Made by a program: the position numbers and the translations under genes. DNA of 13,030 bases. It comes from CALLCD01 sp039817885 (GTDB taxonomy: Bacteria > Pseudomonadota > Alphaproteobacteria > Caulobacterales > Hyphomonadaceae). Positions 7,058 through 13,030 of this stretch are shown piece after piece. How positions within the stretch are numbered: the first letter of the stretch is position 1; each line of letters begins with the position of its first letter. The notes beneath the pieces were generated by a model that saw nothing but the letters and a program-made list of their open reading frames with translations, had not been told where the DNA came from and ran no database searches. Where the stretch lies: contig JBCBUY010000092.1 in the NCBI GenBank assembly GCA_039817885.1, forward strand, positions 1 through 13,030, given 5' to 3'.

Positions 7058-7485
7058 GCCGCGGGGCGCAGCTGGAAGCCTTTCTCGCGCGTGTGCCGTT
7101 TGCCCAGACGCTTGGCATGCGCTGCGAGATCCATGGCGATGAGATGACGGCCGTGCTGCCGTTTCAGGACAAGCTTATCGGAAATGCAGCGATAAAGGCG
7201 CTGCACGGCGGCGCGATTGGGTCCTTTCTGGAGCTAACCGCCATGGCGCAGGTGTTCTTGCTCACAGAACTGGAGCGTCCACCGAAAACGATCGATTTGA
7301 CAATCGACTATCTACGCTCTGGCCAGGCGGAGGATGCTTATGCGCGGGCTTATGTGACCAAGCTTGGCCGCCGCATCGCCAATGTTCGTTGCGAGGCCTG
7401 GCAGGCCGCGCGGGACAAGCCAATCGCCACATTGCATGCGCATTTCCTTGTGCAACAGCGAAGCGACGGGGCCGCCTCTCCATAG
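7054..7485 (+). CDS. PaaI-family hotdog thioesterase (second of a tandem pair)
   Basis: A compact 143-residue hotdog protein related to its upstream neighbour: HGGAIGSFLEL (51-61) against HGGVVTSLLDN, and TIDLTIDYLRSG (79-90) against TLDLRIDYMRS. The residue nine after the active-site His is Glu60 instead of Asp. Glu is the catalytic residue in some hotdog thioesterases, so activity may be kept. The start is fixed by AAGGAGG about 7-8 nt before the ATG and by the ATGA overlap (7054-7057). The open frame runs further upstream to 6895, but that part shadows the first thioesterase. Tight coupling suggests the two products are made together, perhaps as a mixed complex. Confidence 0.9.
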   Translation: MSRGAQLEAFLARVPFAQTLGMRCEIHGDEMTAVLPFQDKLIGNAAIKALHGGAIGSFLELTAMAQVFLLTELERPPKTIDLTIDYLRSGQAEDAYARAYVTKLGRRIANVRCEAWQAARDKPIATLHAHFLVQQRSDGAASP

Positions 7486-7535
7486 TTTGATCAGAGTTTA
7501 ATGGGCGCACGGCGTTCTTGCTCTATGTTGGTTAG

Positions 7536-8270
7536 GTGGCCAACGTGTCGATCATAATCCCCGCGCTTAACGAAGAAGCGGCTCTGCCGGAAACACTTGA
7601 AAGTTTAGGTAAGCTCTCCCCGCGACCGTCGGAGATCATTCTTGTGGATGGTGGATCGCATGATGGAACGGTTGATATTGCAGAGCGGGCTGGTGTCACC
7701 GTCATCCATAGCCAGACAACCGGTCGATCTGCACAAATGAATGCCGGAGCGGCACGGGCGTCAGGCGATATTCTCTGTTTCCTTCATGCCGATACAGAAC
7801 TGCCAACTGACTTTGTTCCATTGGCGGCGGATGTCCTGTCTTCAAAACGCACCGCCCTTGCCGGCTTTGTCTCCGTCATGCGGGGTGAGAAGCTGCGCTG
7901 GCTTACAACGGCGCATAATTTCATCAAGACCTGGTATGCGCCGATCCTGTTCCGCCCGCTGAGTTTTCTAAAGGGTGTTCGGCTTCTGTTTGGCGACCAG
8001 GTGATGATCTGTCGGCGCGACGACTTCGAGGCTGTGGGTGGCTTTGACGAAACCCAGTTGATCATGGAAGAGGCCGATCTCTGTCTGCGATTGGTGCATT
8101 CCGGGCACGGGCATGTGCGACAGGTCAACCGAAAGGTCTGGTCGTCAGACAGACGCGTGGCGGAATGGGGATCCTGGAAGGCGAATCTGACCTATTTGAA
8201 AATCGGCATCTTGTGGGGGGTTGGCCGCTCTTCGGACCAGCTCGTGCGATACTATAAGGATGTTCGCTAG
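7536..8270 (+). CDS. Family-2 glycosyltransferase, TIGR04283-like
   Basis: The GT-A glycosyltransferase begins MANVSIIIPALNEE and carries VDGGSHDGT (37-45), GRSAQMNAGA (63-72) and the metal-site motif HADT (84-87). It continues with GDQVMICRRDDFEAVGGF (153-170) and an EEADLCLRL acceptor-side motif (178-186). These match the family named for arsenosugar biosynthesis (TIGR04283). None of the usual arsenic partners (arsM, a radical SAM arsS, TIGR04282) is present in this window, so that role is not supported here. An in-frame TAG lies directly before GTG 7536. GTG 7545 is an alternative start with AGGTGG 5 nt upstream and a more typical N-terminus. It lies 50 bp after the thioesterases. Its stop shares a CTAG with the convergent deacetylase gene. 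Confidence 0.85.
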   Translation: MANVSIIIPALNEEAALPETLESLGKLSPRPSEIILVDGGSHDGTVDIAERAGVTVIHSQTTGRSAQMNAGAARASGDILCFLHADTELPTDFVPLAADVLSSKRTALAGFVSVMRGEKLRWLTTAHNFIKTWYAPILFRPLSFLKGVRLLFGDQVMICRRDDFEAVGGFDETQLIMEEADLCLRLVHSGHGHVRQVNRKVWSSDRRVAEWGSWKANLTYLKIGILWGVGRSSDQLVRYYKDVR

Positions 8271-9256
8271 GCGAGCGATCGGCATCCAGACAAAGCCTCA
8301 ACAAGCAGGACGTGTCGTCTGGCGACGGCCATGGCGTCCGCCGAGTATCCTCCCCCCAACACGCCGCAAAGTGGAATTGTACGCTCCAAACAGGCCCGCG
8401 CGACGATCCGATCTCGCTCCAAAAGCCCCCCATCGGTAAGGTCCAAATGTCCAAGTTTGTCGTCCTTATGGGGATCGACGCCCGCATTGTAGAAGACGAA
8501 ATCCGGCTGAGCCGCGTCGAAGGCCTGGGACAGGGCCTGGCGAAGCGTGACCAAGTAGACGCTGTCGGTCGCCCCTCGCGGCAAGCCGATATCCATGTCC
8601 GATGACGGCTTCTCCAGCGGCCAATTGTCCTCGCAATGGATCGACAAAGTGAACACGTCGTCTCTTCTGGAAAACATACGTGCGGTGCCATCGCCGTGAT
8701 GAACGTCGAGATCGACGACGAGCACTTTTTTGACCTCTCCAAGCGCCAGCATGGCATGGGCCGCCACGCCGACATCGTTGAAGACGCAAAACCCAGAGCC
8801 TGTTTCAGGATGGGCATGGTGACTGCCGCCGGCGAGGTTCACGGCCAGCCCTGTCGTCAAGGCGAATCGGGCCGCGTGAAGTGTGCCGCCGACTGAGGCG
8901 CATGTCCGCCGGACAATGGCCGGTGTGACATCAAACCCGATCTTGCGCTGGACGTTTCGATCAAGGGTGCATGCTAATACGGCGGACACATAGTTTCGAT
9001 CGTGGACCGCTTCGAGCTGTTCCGGACGCGCTGGGGGTGGTTCGATAAGAGCGTGCCCCTGGGCCCGCAACAGCTTTGCCACGTGGGAATATTTCCGCAT
9101 CGGAAAGCGGTGGCCATCGGCAATCGTGACGGCATCATAGGCCGGGTGATGGATTAACGGGACGTGCACGGTGGAGACGTTGGCTGATCGCTGACGCGAG
9201 TCAAGATTTGCTGAGCCTTGGCAATTGCCGGATCTCGGCAGACCGCGCATAGTCAT
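8267..9256 (-). CDS. Histone-deacetylase-family zinc deacetylase, class IV-like
   Basis: An arginase-fold amidohydrolase with all catalytic features: the paired histidines of GGSHHAHP (143-150; His146, His147), DLDVHHGDG (182-190) supplying zinc ligands Asp184 and His186, Asp261 in YNAGVDPH, and GGGY (301-304) with the transition-state Tyr. GFCVFND (155-161) is of the HDAC11/class IV type. Bacterial members may remove acetyl from polyamines or other small amines, or fatty acyl groups from lysine; the substrate is not readable here. Family similarity begins near VPLIHHPAYDA (32-42), so the first ~30 residues are unusual. ATG 9256 has only CAGG about 7 nt upstream. GTG 9169 would give a more typical N-terminus, without a ribosome site, and would free space for promoters. 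Confidence 0.88.
   Translation of the reverse strand: MTMRGLPRSGNCQGSANLDSRQRSANVSTVHVPLIHHPAYDAVTIADGHRFPMRKYSHVAKLLRAQGHALIEPPPARPEQLEAVHDRNYVSAVLACTLDRNVQRKIGFDVTPAIVRRTCASVGGTLHAARFALTTGLAVNLAGGSHHAHPETGSGFCVFNDVGVAAHAMLALGEVKKVLVVDLDVHHGDGTARMFSRRDDVFTLSIHCEDNWPLEKPSSDMDIGLPRGATDSVYLVTLRQALSQAFDAAQPDFVFYNAGVDPHKDDKLGHLDLTDGGLLERDRIVARACLERTIPLCGVLGGGYSADAMAVARRHVLLVEALSGCRSLA
9220..9253 (+). promoter_or_regulatory. Candidate promoter with palindrome upstream of the TIR-like membrane protein gene
   Basis: TTGCCG (9225-9230) and CATAGT (9248-9253) are separated by 17 bp, which would start transcription around 9260, some 29 nt before ATG 9289. Each box matches the sigma-70 consensus at four of six positions. 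A perfect 10-bp palindrome, GGCAATTGCC (9220-9229), overlaps the -35 and could be an operator. The elements lie inside the deacetylase frame if that gene starts at 9256, but outside it if it starts at 9169. Confidence 0.3.
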
Positions 9257-9288
9257 ATGGGGACCTGGGGATGGCGCAGGAGGGACGC

Positions 9289-10194
9289 ATGATCAATCGC
9301 GCGGTCCGCCGTCTTGTTATGACGGCCAAGACAGATACCTCGGCGAATCGCGGGCAATGGATCTGCATTCTGGGCATGTTCGGATCTGTTTTGCTCGGCG
9401 CGATTGGCGGAGCCTATGTGGCCAGCCGGCCCTTTCTTGGCGGGCTAACGGCTCTTTCGCTTTTTCTTTCCATGGTGGCAATCGGCATGATTGTGGCCGA
9501 AGGGTTCTTCTCAGTTGAAGGCCTGTATGGCCAGCGACGCCGAGATCTGGCCGCTGAGAATATTTGGACGATGCTGCGCGATGGCAGCGCGCCCGATAAT
9601 CCGTTTGTCTTGTATCTCAGGCCCTTTTCATCCACCGACGCGATCAGCGAAACGAAGGTCTCTGCGATCCCGGTTCAAACCTCTGGTGGCCGGCAACTGA
9701 TCATCGGAACAGATAATCTGGAGTTTGAAACCCAGATCGAACAGGCCGTGCGGCCAATCGGAACGCTGGTCGGGCTAGGCGACCCCCTTGAGCATGAGGG
9801 GGCGGGCCGGATACGGCTCCATGACGATATTTGGCAAGATGCGGTGCGCAAGCTGATGCACGAGGCAACTCTGATCATACTGCTCCCCTCTCCTGATGGC
9901 GGAACCCGGTGGGAAGTGGAAACTCTGCTCCGGTCGGGGTTACTCCAGAAGGCGATAATTGTTGATCCCCCCAACCATGCATCGCGCCGGAAAACGTATG
10001 ATCCCGTGAGCGAATGGGCCGAAGCGCGGCGTGTTTTCGCGGAGCAAGGATACACACTCCCCGAAGATGCGCCGGACGGGCAATTAATCTGGTTCGGTGA
10101 GGGCCGAGCACCTGCAGACCGGCATCAATTGTCGCTTGACGAGGTTGCGGATATGCGGCGCTTCTTCAAGCGCATTGCGAGGCAGGCCGCCTAG
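9289..10194 (+). CDS. Two-helix membrane protein with a TIR-like cytosolic domain (unnamed family)
   Basis: A 301-residue protein with two membrane helices (about 24-44 and 53-73) and a soluble part from about residue 100. I recognise an unnamed, widespread bacterial pattern: FVLYLRPF (106-113), LEFETQIEQAVRPIGTLVGLGDP (in 144-166), then GAGRIRLHDDIW (171-182), an amphipathic helix, EATLIILLPSPDGG (192-205), RWEVETLL (207-214) and KAIIVDPP (221-228). The order strand, helix, strand, helix, strand, then a Glu in W-E on the next helix, parallels TIR domains, in which that Glu (here Glu209) is the NADase residue. This is a fold inference, not a demonstrated homology. ATG 9289 has AGGAGG 5 nt upstream; ATG 9271 is a longer, weaker alternative. 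The next gene follows after 30 bp. Possible roles include stress signalling or defence. Confidence 0.75.
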   Translation: MINRAVRRLVMTAKTDTSANRGQWICILGMFGSVLLGAIGGAYVASRPFLGGLTALSLFLSMVAIGMIVAEGFFSVEGLYGQRRRDLAAENIWTMLRDGSAPDNPFVLYLRPFSSTDAISETKVSAIPVQTSGGRQLIIGTDNLEFETQIEQAVRPIGTLVGLGDPLEHEGAGRIRLHDDIWQDAVRKLMHEATLIILLPSPDGGTRWEVETLLRSGLLQKAIIVDPPNHASRRKTYDPVSEWAEARRVFAEQGYTLPEDAPDGQLIWFGEGRAPADRHQLSLDEVADMRRFFKRIARQAA

Positions 10195-10224
10195 TTTTCA
10201 AGTTGCAATAAGGGGAGACGATCA

Positions 10225-10836
10225 ATGAGAGGATTTTCAAGCGCCGTTTTGTCGCTGGCGGCGATGGCTCTGTCCAGTTTGACGACATATCTCACCTTCT
10301 TCGATTCCCGGTACACGCTGACCTTGGCGGTGGCTGATGTCGCCGTTTCACAGCAAGGCGGCGGATTTTCCAGTGGTGATACCCGCGAAGTGTCCTACCG
10401 TTTCTTCCCAAGGCTTGAACTTATTCTATCGAATCGCGGGACCCGACCGATTGTTGTGTCGGATCTGGAGATCTTTGAGTCGGCGTCGCCAGAGCGCTGC
10501 GAGGTGACAGACACAACCCTGTTCATGCAAGAGTTTCAGCCAATTATCGTTGAGCCGGGCACGGTGAGTCCGGCTGCGATTGAGACGTCGCTGGAGAACA
10601 TAGAGGGCTCGTCGGTCGGCGGTGCGCCCATTCAAATAGGACCGGTGTCAAATCTCTACTGCCTGAAGTGGACGCTATTTGATCCGAATGGCCGCCGTCA
10701 TGAGCCGTTCGCGGCCGCGTTTAAGATTGATATTGGATTCCTACCGCCTGAACCGGGCGAATATGCGCCGGAAACAGATGTGTCTGTCGACTTTCCGAAG
10801 CAACCCGAACGCCTTCTGTCCCGTGGGTTATTCTAG
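10225..10836 (+). CDS. Single-helix membrane-anchored protein of unknown function
   Basis: A 203-residue protein with one N-terminal hydrophobic helix (about 5-26), not followed by a clear cleavage site, so it is probably a signal anchor. The next stretch, SLTTYLTFFDSRYTLTLAV (18-36), is a motif I have seen in unnamed proteobacterial proteins. The remainder is strand-rich (FPRLELILSNRGTRPIVVSD 61-80; NLYCLKWTLFDPNGRRHEPF 143-162), which suggests an immunoglobulin- or beta-sandwich-like domain. Cys92 and Cys146 could form a disulfide if the domain is periplasmic. The ATG has AAGGGGAG about 6 nt upstream. It lies 30 bp behind the TIR-like membrane protein gene, so the two are probably one transcript and one functional pair. 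I recognise no named family. Confidence 0.75.
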   Translation: MRGFSSAVLSLAAMALSSLTTYLTFFDSRYTLTLAVADVAVSQQGGGFSSGDTREVSYRFFPRLELILSNRGTRPIVVSDLEIFESASPERCEVTDTTLFMQEFQPIIVEPGTVSPAAIETSLENIEGSSVGGAPIQIGPVSNLYCLKWTLFDPNGRRHEPFAAAFKIDIGFLPPEPGEYAPETDVSVDFPKQPERLLSRGLF

Positions 10837-10847
10837 TGTGGTGAAGC

Positions 10848-10860
10848 CAGACGGCGTCTG
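10848..10860. repeat. Short palindrome in the convergent gap
   Basis: CAGACG G CGTCTG is a perfect 6-bp inverted repeat around one base, in the 52-bp gap between two convergent genes. With one central base, only about four pairs could form as an RNA hairpin, and no T-run follows on either strand. It is at best a weak bidirectional terminator element or chance. Confidence 0.25.
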
Positions 10861-10888
10861 TTCGTAAGCGTTGATGAACGGTCTGTGT

Positions 10889-11788
10889 TTAGAGGCGGCC
10901 TTCCAGTAATGCCAAACTGTCGTCCCACAGGCGGATGCCGACCTCCTTTTGTCTTGCGAGTTTGGAGGGAGGAACGTCGCGCGTCTTGCCAGATCGCATG
11001 GCGAGGTATCCCCCATTCTCCGGCAGCGGCAATTGACCCAAGAACAGCGCCGCATAGGCCTCTGCTGTGGTGGCAACTGTCCCTGTTCGATCAGGTGGCA
11101 TGGCGCGCGGGACCATGCGTTTGACAATCGCTGCGGCGAAGGAGGGGAATTCCCGCGCGAGATTGGTCTCGGGCAAAAAGGCCGGGTCAAAGCTCAACGT
11201 GCGGTAAGAAGGATAGCGCCGGGCCATCTCTCTGGCGAAGAGGATACAGCAGAGCTTGGAAGATGTGTAGGCGCGGCTCGCGGCGCGGGGACCGAAGCGA
11301 TCGCGCTCCGGATCTGTCCGGGGAGATGCGAGCCGCCTTGCATCGGCATGCTTTGGCGCTGGCAGAGGAATGTTCTCCTCAGGGTCATGGGTGCCACTGC
11401 CCGTGGTGACAATTAGAGCGGTGTCTGACAGGTGCGCCTGAAGACGCTGAAACATCAGGAAATGGCCGAGATAATTGACCTGAAAGACCCTGCCCATCCC
11501 ATCATCCGTCATGGAGATCTTGCGGGAGGTGATCCCCGCGTTCAGGCCAAGACAGGCAATCTCAGAAAGTCTGAGATCCTCGATCACGTGCTGGCAAAAC
11601 TCATCAGCGCTGGAGAGCTGCTCTAGATCCAGATGGGTCGCGTGGACACGATCTCCAAACTTGCGCTTCACGTCTTCTGGCCGCCGCGCGCCGACGATGA
11701 TGTCGCCATCATATTCGCTGGCGAGCTGCTCAAGGGCCAAGGCCCCGAAGCCGGACGTGACGCCGGTCAGTATGGCTGCGCCTGTCAT
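10889..11788 (-). CDS. Short-chain dehydrogenase/reductase (SDR), retinol-dehydrogenase/protochlorophyllide-reductase-like
   Basis: A 299-residue SDR oxidoreductase. The cofactor loop is TGVTSGFG (8-15) and NAG is at 83-85. The catalytic set is Asn105 (in QVNYLGHF), Ser131 (TTGSGTHD), Tyr174 and Lys178 (YTSSK). GARRPEDV (33-40) after strand 2, with its paired Arg, favours NADP(H). A long segment between the catalytic Ser and Tyr (about 136-170, rich in Pro, Arg and Asp) is typical of the larger retinol-dehydrogenase/protochlorophyllide-reductase-like branch rather than of FabG-type enzymes. The ATG has AGGGGAG 3-4 nt upstream and overlaps the end of a possible 19-codon upstream frame. It is transcribed divergently from a TetR gene, which probably controls it through the AT-rich palindrome at 11857-11884. 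Substrate unknown. Confidence 0.9.
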   Translation of the reverse strand: MTGAAILTGVTSGFGALALEQLASEYDGDIIVGARRPEDVKRKFGDRVHATHLDLEQLSSADEFCQHVIEDLRLSEIACLGLNAGITSRKISMTDDGMGRVFQVNYLGHFLMFQRLQAHLSDTALIVTTGSGTHDPEENIPLPAPKHADARRLASPRTDPERDRFGPRAASRAYTSSKLCCILFAREMARRYPSYRTLSFDPAFLPETNLAREFPSFAAAIVKRMVPRAMPPDRTGTVATTAEAYAALFLGQLPLPENGGYLAMRSGKTRDVPPSKLARQKEVGIRLWDDSLALLEGRL

Positions 11789-11844
11789 GGTCTCCCCTTC
11801 CCCGCACCTTGCGAGAGCGCCATTGCTCGTTCCTTCAGACTCAT
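11785..11844 (-). CDS. Possible 19-residue leader ORF coupled to the SDR gene
   Basis: A short frame starts at ATG 11844 with AAAGGGG about 6 nt before it, a better-placed ribosome site than that of the SDR gene. It encodes MSLKERAMALSQGAGKGRP and stops at a TGA that overlaps the SDR ATG (ATGA, 11785-11788). The geometry is that of translational coupling. The peptide shows no recognisable family or attenuation codon run. It could be chance, since 20 codons are easily open by luck. Confidence 0.3.
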   Translation of the reverse strand: MSLKERAMALSQGAGKGRP

Positions 11845-11856
11845 CAACTACCCCTT

Positions 11857-11884
11857 TAATAACATAAATTTTTATTTGTTATTA
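11857..11884. promoter_or_regulatory. AT-rich inverted repeat in the SDR/TetR divergent region (candidate operator)
   Basis: TAATAACA (11857-11864) and TGTTATTA (11877-11884) are perfect 8-bp inverted arms around a 12-bp A/T-only spacer. They lie in the spacer between divergent SDR and TetR genes, in sharp contrast to the GC-rich surroundings. A further AACATAA (11890-11896) repeats 11861-11867 in direct orientation, 29 bp on. The arrangement fits a TetR dimer or dimer pair covering both promoters. Clear -35 and -10 boxes could not be assigned with confidence, and nothing here ends transcription. Confidence 0.55.
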
Positions 11885-11934
11885 GATGAAACATAACCTA
11901 ATGAAATGCAACAGCTAAAGTGGAGCGATGTGAC

Positions 11935-12516
11935 GTGGCTCGCCGCCAGAACGATACCAGCCTGACACGTAGTGCCATTCAGAAAACCGCTGAGCGAATG
12001 ATCACGGAGGGCGGCGTCCGTGCGCTTAGCGTGTCTCGACTCGCGCAGTCCCTCGACATGACGCATGGTAATGTCTATCGCCACTTTCCGTCCAAGGCGG
12101 CGCTGACCGCTGAAGTTGCCGCGGGCTGGATGCAGGAGATGCGCGAGGCTTGTGAAACTGCCGTAGCGTGCGGCGGCGCGACAGACGACCGATTGCTCGC
12201 CCTGGTTCTTGCTATCCGCGAACAAATGGCGCTTCGCGCGAGTGTGCCCGATGCTCTGTCGGTCTTTCACTTTGTTCTGGAGCATAAACCCAAGGAGGCG
12301 TTGGCGCACCACCAACACCGGCTTGGATTGGTCGTCCGTATCATGATGGATGCTGGATGGCCGGATACGGAGGATACAAATGTGAAGGCGCTCGCCGTGC
12401 TGGATGCGATGAGGACCTTCACAGACCCCAATGTCTTTTCAACGGCCGCAGAGACAGCCGACCGGATCAAGGAAGTTGTTGGTGTGCTCACGCACTATAT
12501 TGACCACGGGCCATGA
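11935..12516 (+). CDS. TetR family transcriptional regulator, divergent from the SDR gene
   Basis: A 193-residue regulator. The helix-turn-helix lies at about 31-52, LSVSRLAQSLDMTHGNVYRH followed by FPSKAAL, a standard TetR signature. The C-terminal part is helical and probably binds an unknown ligand. The chosen start is GTG 11935 (MARRQNDTS...), which has GGAG 9 nt upstream. The in-frame GTG at 11920 adds five residues, destroys that spacing and has only AAAG in front. The gene is divergent from the SDR with the palindrome at 11857-11884 between them, the classic layout of a TetR controlling its neighbour and itself. It ends 48 bp before the convergent DUF4396 gene; that gap shows no clear terminator. 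Confidence 0.9.
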   Translation: MARRQNDTSLTRSAIQKTAERMITEGGVRALSVSRLAQSLDMTHGNVYRHFPSKAALTAEVAAGWMQEMREACETAVACGGATDDRLLALVLAIREQMALRASVPDALSVFHFVLEHKPKEALAHHQHRLGLVVRIMMDAGWPDTEDTNVKALAVLDAMRTFTDPNVFSTAAETADRIKEVVGVLTHYIDHGP

Positions 12517-12564
12517 GTCTTCGGGACGTCGCGGCGCAAAGGCAACGAGGTCAGACCCAGATGC

Positions 12565-13011
12565 CTAATGACAGGATTTGCCAAGCGCTTTTAGCCGCCA
12601 GTAATTGTACGGAAGCGGTGTTAGAAATCCGGCGAGCAGCATGATTGGAATACCCCACCAGACCAGTTTTGCGCCGCCCGTGAGCAGAACATCGGTCACG
12701 TTCATGGCGGTTTCCATAGCCACCATGGAAATGAAGGACATGCCGATGGCCGTCTGAAATGCTGACCGAATTGGCATCTGGCGCGACAGGATAAATGTCT
12801 CCAGCGCAACCGATGTTATCAGCCCATTGATGATGGCCAGTGTCATAATCGACAGGACAGGCCAGGCGATCCCGGTAAACTGAAAGAAGGCGATGGTTCC
12901 GAAATCGCCAATGGAACAACCGAGCAAGCACCAGAGCGTGTTTGTGCTTGCCTGCCGCCATGTGTGTCTGCATGTCCAGGACATCGGCTGGACGGATCTC
13001 GCTGTCGTCAT
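12565..13011 (-). CDS. DUF4396-like small membrane protein
   Basis: A 148-residue protein with about four hydrophobic segments. It shows the pattern I associate with DUF4396: TLWCLLGCSIGDFG, here with Cys28 and Cys32 in C-x3-C, then LETFILSRQMPIRSAF and the Met-rich SFISMVAMETAMNVTD ahead of the last helices. The conserved His16, the Cys pair and the Met/Glu cluster within membrane segments could suggest metal or heme handling, but the family has no established function. ATG 13011 is chosen; GTG 13020 is in frame with no ribosome site in the ten bases visible beyond it. The upstream region is cut off by the window edge, so an operon partner there cannot be excluded. Confidence 0.75.
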   Translation of the reverse strand: MTTARSVQPMSWTCRHTWRQASTNTLWCLLGCSIGDFGTIAFFQFTGIAWPVLSIMTLAIINGLITSVALETFILSRQMPIRSAFQTAIGMSFISMVAMETAMNVTDVLLTGGAKLVWWGIPIMLLAGFLTPLPYNYWRLKALGKSCH

Positions 13012-13030
13012 ATTGCTCACGCTTGTTTTG

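Noticed and set aside
8125..8817. 230-residue leftward frame overlapping the deacetylase gene
   Set aside because: A different frame of the same strand as the well-supported deacetylase; rich in Arg, Ser and Pro as expected for a shadow frame in GC-rich DNA.

Overview
The window looks like chromosomal DNA of an alphaproteobacterium. This is inferred from the moderately high GC, tightly packed genes with 4-bp ATGA overlaps, and the gene repertoire: zinc-free quinone reductase, HSL-type hydrolase, FMO, paired PaaI thioesterases, DUF6498 and DUF4396 proteins. A marine Hyphomonadaceae-like organism would fit, but no rRNA or marker gene is present to confirm it. I see no tRNA, rRNA, CRISPR array, insertion sequence or phage gene.

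Layout. Positions 1-66 may hold the tail of a rightward gene, and 67-303 is non-coding. From 304 to 6422 seven genes all read leftward with gaps of 48 bp or less. In transcription order they are a flavin-containing monooxygenase, an M23 peptidase lipoprotein, a lipoprotein of unknown role, a DUF6498 membrane protein, a TetR regulator, an HSL-type alpha/beta hydrolase and a quinone oxidoreductase. A 137-bp divergent region (6423-6559) with two inverted repeats separates this run from a rightward pair of overlapping hotdog thioesterases and a TIGR04283-type glycosyltransferase. The glycosyltransferase meets a leftward HDAC-like deacetylase tail to tail, and the two stop codons share one CTAG.

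Divergent from the deacetylase lies the least understood part of the window (9289-10836). It is a two-gene cassette: a two-helix membrane protein whose cytosolic part has a TIR-like pattern, followed by a single-helix membrane-anchored protein. After that come a leftward short-chain dehydrogenase and a divergent TetR regulator, separated by an AT-rich spacer with an 8+8 bp palindrome that is a good operator candidate. A DUF4396 membrane protein reads leftward at the right edge.

How the genes may work together (inference). The monooxygenase, hydrolase and quinone reductase, with a TetR inside the same transcription unit, suggest oxidative breakdown of a small organic or lipid-like substrate. 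The thioesterase pair on the other side of the divergent promoter would act on acyl-CoAs. The M23 lipoprotein, the second lipoprotein and DUF6498 form an envelope group inside the same run. The SDR and the second TetR form a separate self-contained regulated unit.
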